NCBI GenBank assembly: GCA_963819855.1
Contig: CAWFYC010000029.1
Location: 21,790 to 85,789 of the forward strand
Direction: 5' to 3'
From: JAMXLO01 sp963819855
GTDB taxonomy: Bacteria > Pseudomonadota > Alphaproteobacteria > Acetobacterales > Acetobacteraceae
Length of the DNA stretch: 64,000 nucleotides
This document shows, piece by piece, positions 18,855 through 27,000 of the stretch. Numbering within the stretch: position 1 is the first letter of the stretch; each line of letters begins with the position of its first letter. The position numbers and the translations under genes were made by a program. A model generated the notes under the pieces. It worked only from the letters and a program-made list of their open reading frames with translations, was not told the origin of the DNA and did no database searches.

Positions 18855-19751
18855 ATGCAGCTTGGAGCATCATTGCCGGTGGTCGATATCGGCACCGGGC
18901 CTTCGGTCATCCGCGACTATGCGCAGGCGGCCGAAGCGCTTGGCTATTCGTATCTGGTCGCGCCGGACCACGTACTCGGCGTCAATCCCGCGGCCGACCA
19001 CGCCGGACGGCGGGTCGGCACCACCGCCAACCCGTACCACGATCCGTTCGTGCTGTTCGGATTCCTGGCCGGCTGTACCCAGCGCATCGGCTTCGCCGTC
19101 GGCGTGTTGATCCTGGCGCAGCGCCAGGCGGTGCTGGTGGCGAAGCAGGCCGCCAGCCTCGACGTGCTGTGCGGCGGGCGGTTCCGCCTTGGCATCGGCG
19201 TCGGCTGGAACGAGGTGGAGTTCGTCGGCCTCAACGAGAATTTCCACAACCGCGGCAAGCGGTCGGAAGAGCAGGTGCGGGTGATGCAGGCGCTATGGGC
19301 GCAGCCTCACGTGGACTTCACCGGCGAGTTCCATCGCATCGCGGACGCCGGCATCAATCCGCGCCCGGCCTCGGGTCGAGTACCGATCTGGTACGGCGGG
19401 CACGCCGAGGCGACGTTCCGTCGTGCGGCGAAGTATGGCGATGGGTTCATGCCGCTGGCCTATCCGGCCGACGATGCGGCGCTGGCGGCGTTCGACAAGC
19501 TGCGGCGGATGACGCGCGAGGCCGGGCGCGATCCAGCGGCGATGGGGATCGAGGTGTGGGCCTCACTCGGCGCCGGCCGCGAGGACGATTGGCGGCGCGA
19601 GTTCGCCTTCTGGAAGCAGGCCGGCGTCACGCACGTGACGGCGCACACCACATATGTGAGCGGCCACCACAAACGTATCGACGGTCGTAGCGCGGCCGAG
19701 CATCTGGCGGCGATCACGCGATACCAGGCGGCGGTCGCCGACCTGCTTTAG
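18855..19751 (+). CDS. luciferase-like (LLM) flavin/F420-dependent oxidoreductase
   Basis: 298 residues from the ATG at 18855, preceded by AGGGGGA; an ATG at 18837 is also possible. It is a TIM-barrel of the bacterial luciferase-like superfamily: YLVAPDHV near the N-terminus, LGIGVGWNEVEF in the middle and VPIWYGG before the C-terminal part, as in the TIGR03619 subgroup. Such enzymes use F420 or FMN. No F420 biosynthesis gene is present in the window, so the cofactor is undecided. A second member lies at 32318-33271. Confidence 0.86.
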   Translation: MQLGASLPVVDIGTGPSVIRDYAQAAEALGYSYLVAPDHVLGVNPAADHAGRRVGTTANPYHDPFVLFGFLAGCTQRIGFAVGVLILAQRQAVLVAKQAASLDVLCGGRFRLGIGVGWNEVEFVGLNENFHNRGKRSEEQVRVMQALWAQPHVDFTGEFHRIADAGINPRPASGRVPIWYGGHAEATFRRAAKYGDGFMPLAYPADDAALAAFDKLRRMTREAGRDPAAMGIEVWASLGAGREDDWRREFAFWKQAGVTHVTAHTTYVSGHHKRIDGRSAAEHLAAITRYQAAVADLL

Positions 19752-19757
19752 CTCCGC

Positions 19758-20381
19758 CTACATCGCGTTGACGCCAAACCACCCTGCGACTTCGCAGCGT
19801 GGCGACGTGCCGGGACGGGTGATCCTGAGCAGTCGGCCGATATCAAGCTTTCCCGGATCCCAATGGAAGTTTCCCGGGACGTGTTGATGTCCGCACCAGC
19901 CGTTGAACGCGATCCATTCGTCGTCGCTCATCCGTGACGAGCTGTTGTATCCCTTGCCATCGCCTTCGCCGACGAACGTGGCGTATTGCCAGGACTTGAT
20001 CCCGGTCTGCGTCTCAGTCCACCGCATCCAGTCCCACAGCCGCTCGAGCATTGCCTCGGGGATGTCGGCTATTGCGGCCGCCGTCCACACCAGCTCGATC
20101 TGGATCGCCGATCGCTGGTTGGTGTCGATGGTGCCCGCGTTATGCTCGAGTGCGCGGGCGGCGACGGTAATGGGGAAATGTTGATAGAACCTGGCGTCGT
20201 CGCCCTCCATGACCAGCGTAAAGTGCGGAGGGTCAAATTTCCCATAGTAATCCTTGGTCGACGGTGTGTAGTACGTGAACTCCGTCGTATGGATTACGCC
20301 CCTAAACGGTCCACCGATGTAGGCACCGCCATTCTGCATCGCAAACGGCAGCTTGGTCGCTTCGCTCCACCACGGATCCAT
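19758..20381 (-). CDS. N-acetylmuramoyl-L-alanine amidase-like (PGRP-type) protein
   Basis: 207 residues from the ATG at 20381, with GGAG seven bases upstream; a GTG at 20417 would add 12 residues. GVIHTTEF supplies the first zinc His of the amidase_2/PGRP fold, HFTLVMEGDD and AIQIELV are core strands, and GHQHVPGNFHWDPG supplies later ligands and the cell-wall contact loop. The layout resembles amidases of actinobacteria and phages. There is no signal peptide, which is odd for a wall hydrolase: it could be released by lysis, exported by a non-classical route, or act on cytoplasmic muropeptides. It converges on the luciferase-like gene. Confidence 0.75.
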   Translation of the reverse strand: MDPWWSEATKLPFAMQNGGAYIGGPFRGVIHTTEFTYYTPSTKDYYGKFDPPHFTLVMEGDDARFYQHFPITVAARALEHNAGTIDTNQRSAIQIELVWTAAAIADIPEAMLERLWDWMRWTETQTGIKSWQYATFVGEGDGKGYNSSSRMSDDEWIAFNGWCGHQHVPGNFHWDPGKLDIGRLLRITRPGTSPRCEVAGWFGVNAM

Positions 20382-20527
20382 CGCCCGACTCCAAGGTTTG
20401 CCACAAGTCAGTTCCACAGATCCGCAGCAACGGCTACGGCACTGACGAACGAGTGGTGCGGTTTATATCCGCGCAGCCGGGGCCGCCGTTATGTCAGATT
20501 GACCCGGTAGTGCGGATGTGATCGCCG

Positions 20528-21724
20528 TCACCTGAGAACTCGGCCGCGGCGCCGGGCAGGCGTGACCAGCAGGGAGGTTGCCAGCAAGCCCGCGAACAAC
20601 GCGACGAACAGCCACAACAGCCCCTGCGGATTGCGCATCTCCATCGCCGCCCCGCCAAACGCCGGGCCCACCAGCGCGCCGATTCCGTATGCGATGATCA
20701 TCGCGGCATTGACACTCACTAGTTCGGCGCCGCGGAAGCGATCGCCGGCCATGCTCAGCGCCACCGCATAGATCCCTGATGCGATCCCGCCCCACACGAA
20801 CAGCAGGCCGAACAACACCGCCGGCGAGGCCGGCACACTTGCGAGCAGCAGCGCCCCGGTCAGCCCCACCACGCCGCACAGCCGCAGCGCCGCCAACCGC
20901 GACACGCGATCCGACAACCAGCCGATCAGCAGCTGCAGCAGGATCGAGCCGATAAAGACCGACGACAGGGTCGCCGCAGCCAGCCGCTCGCTCAGTCCGC
21001 TGCGCACGCCCCAGATCGGCAGCAGCGCCATCAGCGCCAACTCGTACAGGCCGAACGCCGCGATGACGCCGACAATCAGCGGCGCGCGGGCGAACATACC
21101 GAACGGACCGGGGCTTCGCTCGCGGCCGAAGACACTGGAGGCTTCGCCGGCACAGAGCAGTGGCAATGTCGCCAGCGCGCTGATGGCCGCGTTGACCAGG
21201 AAGGGCGGCCATCCCTCGATGCCGGTCAGCGACAGGATCAGCGGCCCGATGCCGAACCCAGCCGACAGCGCCGCCGCGTAAACGCCGATGATCCGGCCGC
21301 GCCCTGCATCGCCGGCGAGCTGATTGATCCAGGCCTCGCTGGTTGTGAAGATGGCAGACACGACCACGCCCAGCGCCGCGCGCAGCACGAACCAGGACGC
21401 GATGCTGTCGAACCGCTTCATCGTCAGGAACAGTGCGATGTCGAGCGCGAAGCAGACCAGCAAGAAGCTGCGGATGCCGAACCGCCGGACCAGGCGTGGC
21501 GCGAGCAGCGGTCCGATGATCACGCCGAGGAACGTGGCGCCGGCATTCAGCCCGTTCAGCGCAACGTCGATGCCGCGCTGCTCCAGCAGCAGCGGCAGCA
21601 GCGGCGCCGACTGACCGATGCCGAGGCCGAACACGGTGACCGAGGCGATCGTCGCCGCCAGGCTCCAGCGCCGCTCGCGCGCGGTGGTTGGCAGCGCGCT
21701 TGCATCCGTGCTTGGCATCGCCAT
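20528..21724 (-). CDS. MFS transporter
   Basis: 398 residues with about 12 hydrophobic segments. The cytoplasmic loop RLVRRFGIRS after TM2 is a weak form of the MFS loop motif, and SDRVSRLAALRL is its counterpart in the second half. The start is taken at the ATG at 21724 (next ATG at 21718); the longer frame would run into the divergent transporter gene. It resembles the YcaD-type small-molecule exporters. The divergent start of another MFS gene is only 29 bases away, so the promoters must overlap or share a regulator. Confidence 0.85.
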   Translation of the reverse strand: MAMPSTDASALPTTARERRWSLAATIASVTVFGLGIGQSAPLLPLLLEQRGIDVALNGLNAGATFLGVIIGPLLAPRLVRRFGIRSFLLVCFALDIALFLTMKRFDSIASWFVLRAALGVVVSAIFTTSEAWINQLAGDAGRGRIIGVYAAALSAGFGIGPLILSLTGIEGWPPFLVNAAISALATLPLLCAGEASSVFGRERSPGPFGMFARAPLIVGVIAAFGLYELALMALLPIWGVRSGLSERLAAATLSSVFIGSILLQLLIGWLSDRVSRLAALRLCGVVGLTGALLLASVPASPAVLFGLLFVWGGIASGIYAVALSMAGDRFRGAELVSVNAAMIIAYGIGALVGPAFGGAAMEMRNPQGLLWLFVALFAGLLATSLLVTPARRRGRVLR

Positions 21725-21753
21725 CGATCGGCCCCGACAGGAAACGGCTCGGC

Positions 21754-22953
21754 ATGCAGTGGCACAGAACGCCGCCATATGGCAGAGGGGACAGCGCCCC
21801 CTTCATGCTGATCGTGGCGATCACCGCGTGCGGCACGCTGGGCATGCACATGATCATCCCGGCGCTGCCCGATACCGCACGTTCGCTGGGCGTCTCGGCC
21901 GGCACGATCCAGCTGACGATCACGCTGTATCTGATCGGTCTCGCGATCGGTCAGTTGCTGTACGGGCCGATGTCCGATCGGCTCGGCCGCCGGCCGGTGC
22001 TGCTGGCGGGGCTGACGCTGTTCACCCTTGCCGGCATCGCCACCGCCGCCGCGCCGAACGCCTGGACGCTGGTGATCGCGCGCATCCTGCAGTCGATCGG
22101 CGCCTGCGCCGGTCTGGTGCTGGGCCGCGCGATCGTGCGCGATTCCGCGGCACCCGACCGCGCGACGGCGCAACTGGCCATGCTGACGCTGGTTATGTCG
22201 GCCGCGCCCGCGATCGCGCCGGTGCTGGGCGGCTATGCCGCCGCATGGATCGGCTGGCGCGCGGCCTTCGCACTGCTGGCCCTCATCGGGGCGGTAACGC
22301 TGGCATTCGCCGTTCTGCTGCTGCCGGAGACCAACGCACTGCAATCGAGTTCGCGGGCATCACTGCTGCTGGGCTCGCTGCGGCTGTTCCGTTCGCGGGC
22401 GTTCTGCGGATATGTGCTAGGCGGCGCGTGCACCACCACATCGTTCTACGCGTTCATGGCGGCCTCGCCGTTCATCCTGGTCGATCTGCTGCATCAACCG
22501 ACCGAGCGCGTCGGCCTCTATTATCTGCTGCTGATGGTGGGCGTGGCCGCGGGCGGCCTGTCGGCGAACCGGCTGGCAGGGCGGATCAGGCCGCGTGCGG
22601 CGCTGCGTCTGGCGAATTCCATCGCGCTTGCCGGGGCGGCGCTGTTCATGCTGGCGGACCTCACCGGCTGGCTGAACGTGGTGTCGGTGATCGCGCCGAT
22701 TATGGTGTTCATGGTCGGTGCCGGCATGGCAAGCCCGTTCGCACTGACCGGCGCGGTCAGCGTCAACCCGCATGCGATCGGCGCAGCGTCGGGGCTGTAC
22801 GGCTTCACCCAGATGGCGTACGGCGCACTGTGTACCGTGATCGTCGCGGTGTGGCGGCCGGGATCCGTCTTCACCGTTGCGGTGGCGCTGCTGGTGTCGG
22901 CCCTGCTTGGGCAGGCGGCGCTGTCGCTCGCGGTGCGGCGAACCTCCGCTTGA
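21754..22953 (+). CDS. Bcr/CflA-family MFS drug transporter
   Basis: 399 residues, 12 predicted membrane segments. YGPMSDRLGRRPVLL is the canonical MFS motif A between TM2 and TM3, and PALPDTARSLG in the first loop is typical of the Bcr/CflA drug:proton antiporters. It likely exports a drug or small metabolite. The start is the ATG at 21754, close to the divergent MFS start. It is followed after 56 bases by a Rieske oxygenase gene in the same direction, possibly in one transcript. Confidence 0.88.
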   Translation: MQWHRTPPYGRGDSAPFMLIVAITACGTLGMHMIIPALPDTARSLGVSAGTIQLTITLYLIGLAIGQLLYGPMSDRLGRRPVLLAGLTLFTLAGIATAAAPNAWTLVIARILQSIGACAGLVLGRAIVRDSAAPDRATAQLAMLTLVMSAAPAIAPVLGGYAAAWIGWRAAFALLALIGAVTLAFAVLLLPETNALQSSSRASLLLGSLRLFRSRAFCGYVLGGACTTTSFYAFMAASPFILVDLLHQPTERVGLYYLLLMVGVAAGGLSANRLAGRIRPRAALRLANSIALAGAALFMLADLTGWLNVVSVIAPIMVFMVGAGMASPFALTGAVSVNPHAIGAASGLYGFTQMAYGALCTVIVAVWRPGSVFTVAVALLVSALLGQAALSLAVRRTSA

Positions 22954-23009
22954 CTTCGTCGCATGTGCCGGGATGTCATTCCGCCAAACGCCGCATGGGA
23001 GGCACGCCG

Positions 23010-24053
23010 ATGTTCGTCCGCAACGCCTGGTACGTCGCCGCCTGGGGCGACGAAATCAGCGACACGCCGCTGGCCCGCCGGATCTGCAACGAGCCTGTCG
23101 TGCTGTACCGCGACCGCCAGAACCGTGCCGCGGCCCTGCTGGACATGTGTTGCCACCGCGGTGCGCCGCTGCACCTGGGCAAGGTCGTCGAGGAAGGCCT
23201 GCAATGCGGCTACCATGGACTGACCTTCGATCGTTCGGGAGCGTGCGTGCGCGTCCCCGGCCAGGACCACGTCCTCGACCGCACGCGTGTGCGCAGCTTC
23301 CCAGTGGTCGAGCAGGATGCGTTCGTATGGATCTGGATGGGCGATCCGGCGATGGCCGATCCGGCGACGATCGTGCGCTGGCCGTACCACAACGATGCAG
23401 TCAACTGGCCGCACAAGCATACGATGTATCCGATCAAGGCGGCGGCCATGCTGATGGTGGACAACCTGATGGACCTGACGCATCTCGGCTACGTCCATGT
23501 CTCGACCATCGGTGGTAATCCCTCGCAGCACGTCGAGGCGAAAATGGAGACCGAGCGCACGCCACTCGGCATCAGGTTCACGCGCTGGATGCTGAACTCG
23601 CTGCCGCCGCCGACCTACGTGAAGGCGGTCGGCTTCCAGGGCCGCATCGACCGCTGCCAGCGCTTCGAGTTCGTCGCCCCAGGGTCGGTGCTGCAATGGA
23701 CCGGCGCCACCGATGCCGGCGGCTACCGGGACGGCGACACGTCCGACAGCAAGCTGGCATTCCGGCTGTATCACGGCCTGACACCCGAGACCGACACTTC
23801 GTGCTTCTACTTCTGGTCGGCCGCGAACGGCTTCCGGCAAGACGACCCAGCGGCGACAGGGCAATTTTTCGACCAGGTCGCCGCTGCGTTCCTCGAGGAC
23901 AAGGAGATGGTCGAGGCCCAGCAGGCTCGGCTGGGCGAGTTGGGCGAGTCGGCATTGGTGGACATCGCCAGCGATGCGGTGCGTCTGCATATGCGCCGCA
24001 CCGTGGAGCGGCTGCTGGCGGAGGAAGCAAAGCTGGCGTTGGCGGCGGAGTAG
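23010..24053 (+). CDS. Rieske aromatic ring-hydroxylating oxygenase (VanA-like)
   Basis: 347 residues from the ATG at 23010, with GGGAGG seven bases upstream. The Rieske cluster ligands are in CCHRGAPL and CGYHG near residues 45-70, and the mononuclear iron site is DNLMDLTHLGYVH near residue 150 (Asp/His/His). The N-terminus FVRNAWYVAAW is characteristic of vanillate O-demethylase oxygenase subunits. It probably O-demethylates or hydroxylates an aromatic compound. No VanB-type reductase lies next to it, so electrons must come from elsewhere. Vanillate as substrate is not proven. Confidence 0.87.
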   Translation: MFVRNAWYVAAWGDEISDTPLARRICNEPVVLYRDRQNRAAALLDMCCHRGAPLHLGKVVEEGLQCGYHGLTFDRSGACVRVPGQDHVLDRTRVRSFPVVEQDAFVWIWMGDPAMADPATIVRWPYHNDAVNWPHKHTMYPIKAAAMLMVDNLMDLTHLGYVHVSTIGGNPSQHVEAKMETERTPLGIRFTRWMLNSLPPPTYVKAVGFQGRIDRCQRFEFVAPGSVLQWTGATDAGGYRDGDTSDSKLAFRLYHGLTPETDTSCFYFWSAANGFRQDDPAATGQFFDQVAAAFLEDKEMVEAQQARLGELGESALVDIASDAVRLHMRRTVERLLAEEAKLALAAE

Positions 24054-24080
24054 GATGGATTGCGCGTCACGCAACCCATC
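24054..24080. terminator. bidirectional hairpin between convergent genes
   Basis: GATGGATTGCG (24054-24064) pairs with CGCAACCCATC (24070-24080), one mismatch, five-base loop. It lies between the stops of the Rieske oxygenase and the RTX gene and its sequence resembles the REP-like arms near 33.6 and 38.7 kb. There is no long T tract. Confidence 0.5.
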
Positions 24081-24094
24081 GCACCCCGCGGAGG

Positions 24095-27000
24095 CTACGC
24101 GAATGCGAAGTCGTGGACGCCAACTGTCGGTGAATGGATGTTCTGATCGACCGTCATGCCGGCCGCCGCGCTGGCGCCACTGTCGGCATGAACACTGCCG
24201 CCGAACGACGCGACATTGCTGACCAGATCGCTGAAGCCGCCGCCTGGAACCCCTCCGGCAAAGCCGTTGATCCCGGAGAAGTCCAAGCCACCGGCGCCGG
24301 TGCCATCCGCTGCCAGGCCGCCCGCCTGACCACCGGGCAGCACGCCGGTCGCGGCGCCGACGATGAACCGCATCGCGGACGCAGATATCGCAAGAGCGCT
24401 GTTGATGATGACGTTGTCGCCGGATCCGCCGTCGAGAATGTCCTGTCCCCCACCGCCGATCAGGACGTCGTCGCCCGCGCCGCCGGTCAGGGTGTCGTTG
24501 CCGGGGCTGCCGATCAGGACATCGTCACCGTCACCGCCATTCTCGGTGAGCTGCATCGCGGTTCCGAACCCCGATGCAGTGATGACATCGTCGCCGCCAA
24601 GGCCATTGATGACGATGCGATCGGTCGGTTCGAAGTTGGCGATCGTCACCGTCGAGGCCAGACCCGACACCGTGACCACACCATTGGTATCGGTCAGCGT
24701 GATCACGTCGTCGCCGCTGGTCCCGTTGATGACAACCGTGTCCTGCTGGCCGTCGCCGCCGGGGATACCGGGCTGCGCGCCCAGGTCGATGGCGACCTGA
24801 TCGACCGAGGTCCCGGTCAGGTCGTTGACCGTGACGGTGTCGGCGCCGCCCAGCGTATTGAGCTGGATGTGCTCGACGCTGTTGAGGTCCATAGTGACGT
24901 TGCCGACGTCGCGGAATAGGGTCGCGCGGCTGCCATTGGCCGAAATGTTAATGTTCTCGCTGACGTTCGAGCCATTGAACAGCAGCGTGTCGGTGCCGCC
25001 CTGGCCCTCGACCGTGTCGCTGCCATCGCCCGGGTTCCAGACGAACGTGTCATCGCCCTTGCCCAGGAAGGCGGTGTCATTGCCACGGCCGCCGATGATC
25101 GTGTCGTTGCCACTGCTGCCCGTGATGACGTCGTCGCCGTCGCCACCATTGATCACCAGGTTGATCTGGCCGGCCTTGAGCGCCGATGCGTCGATGGTGT
25201 CGTTGCCGCCGAGACCGTTGACGGTGAGCGTGTCGTTGGTGCCGTCGGCGTGCGCGATCGTCACCTGGGCGGCGAGCCCGCTGACCGTCACCGCACCACC
25301 GCTGCTGGCAATCTTGATGGCATCGTCGCCGGCAGTGCCATTGACAATGACATTGTCCGGCTGGCCATCGCCGCTGGTCGTTCCGGTCGCGGCCAGATCG
25401 ACGGCAATCTGAGTTACGTCCGTTCCGGTAAGATCGTTGACCGTGACGGTGTCGGCGCCACCGGCGGCATTGAGCTGAATGTGCTCGACGCCGTTGAGGT
25501 CCATGGTGACGTTGCCGACGTCGCGGAACAAACTCACCCGGCTGCCGTTGGCCGAGATATCGATTTTCTCCGGGGCGTTGGACCCGTTGAACACCAGCGT
25601 GTCGGTGCCCGCCTGGCCTTCGACCGTGTCGCTGCCGTCGCCGGGGTTCCAGATGAACTGGTCGTTGCCGTCGCCGAGAAGGGCGACGTCATTGCCTCTG
25701 CCCCCCGTGATCACATCGTTGCCGGCGCCACCGATCAGCCTGTCCGCGCCATCGCTGCCGGTGATGGTGTCGTTGCCGTCGCCGCCGTCGATCGTCAGGT
25801 TGATCACGCCGGCAGGCAGCGTCGAAGCGTCGATGGTGTCGTTGCCACCGAGACCGTTGATGACGAGCGTGTCGTTGGCTGCTTCGGCGCCTTCGATCGT
25901 CACCTGCGCGGGCAGCCCGGTGACGCTGACCGAGGTGCCGCTGCCGGCGATGCCGATGTGATTGCCGCCGCCCGTGCCGTTCACCGTCACCGTGTCAGCC
26001 GAGCCGTCGCCGACGCCGGTGCCGGGCTGACCCGCCAGGTCAATGTCGATCAGCTTCGCGTCGGTGCCGGCCAGATTGTCGACCGTGATGTTGTCGGCGC
26101 CGCCTCTCGCAGTGAACTGGATCTGCTCGATACCCTTGAGGTCCATGGTGATGTTGGCGACGTCGCGGGTGAAGCGCACGTGCGAGCCGTTGGCCGAGAT
26201 GTCGATATTCTCGTTTACGTTGGCGCCATTGAATAGCAGCGTGTCGTTACCGGCCTGGCCATCGACCGTGTCGCTGCCGTCGCCGGGGTTCCAGATGAAC
26301 GTGTCATCGCCGTTGCCGAGCTGCGCCACGTCGTTGCCGCGACCGCCGATGACGACGTCGTTGCCGTCGCCGCCGATCAGCGTGTCGTTGCCGTCGCCGC
26401 CGGTGATCGTGTCGTTGCCTGCACCGCCGTCGATGGTGAGCTGGGTGAGGGAGTCGAGGCCATTTCCGGCGGTGATGACATCGTCGCCGCCGCCGGCATT
26501 GATCACTATGTTCTCGACACCGTTGATGTCCATCGTGACGTTGCCGACATCGCGGGTCAGCAGAACGCGGGTTCCGTTGGCCGTGACCGTGATGGTCTCA
26601 TTGGCATCGGAACCGTTGAACTCGAGCGTATCGGTGCCGCCCTGACCCTCAACGGTGTCGCTGCCGTCACCAGGATTCCAGATGAACCGGTCATTGCCGT
26701 CACCCATGAAGGCAACGTCATTGCCCATGCCGCCGGTGATGACGTCATCGCCGGCGCCACCGAGCAGCACGTCCGCACCGGCGCTGCCGATGATGGTGTC
26801 GTTGCCGTCGCCGCCGTCGAGCGTCAGGTTGATCTGGCCGGCAGCGAGCGCCGAAGCATCGATGGTATCGTTGCCGGCGAGACCACCGATGACGAGTGTG
26901 TCGTTGGCAGCTTCGGCGCCGTTGATGGTCACCTGCGCGGCCAGTCCATTGACGATGATCGAACCACCGCTGTTGACGACGCTGATATGATTGTTGGCGG

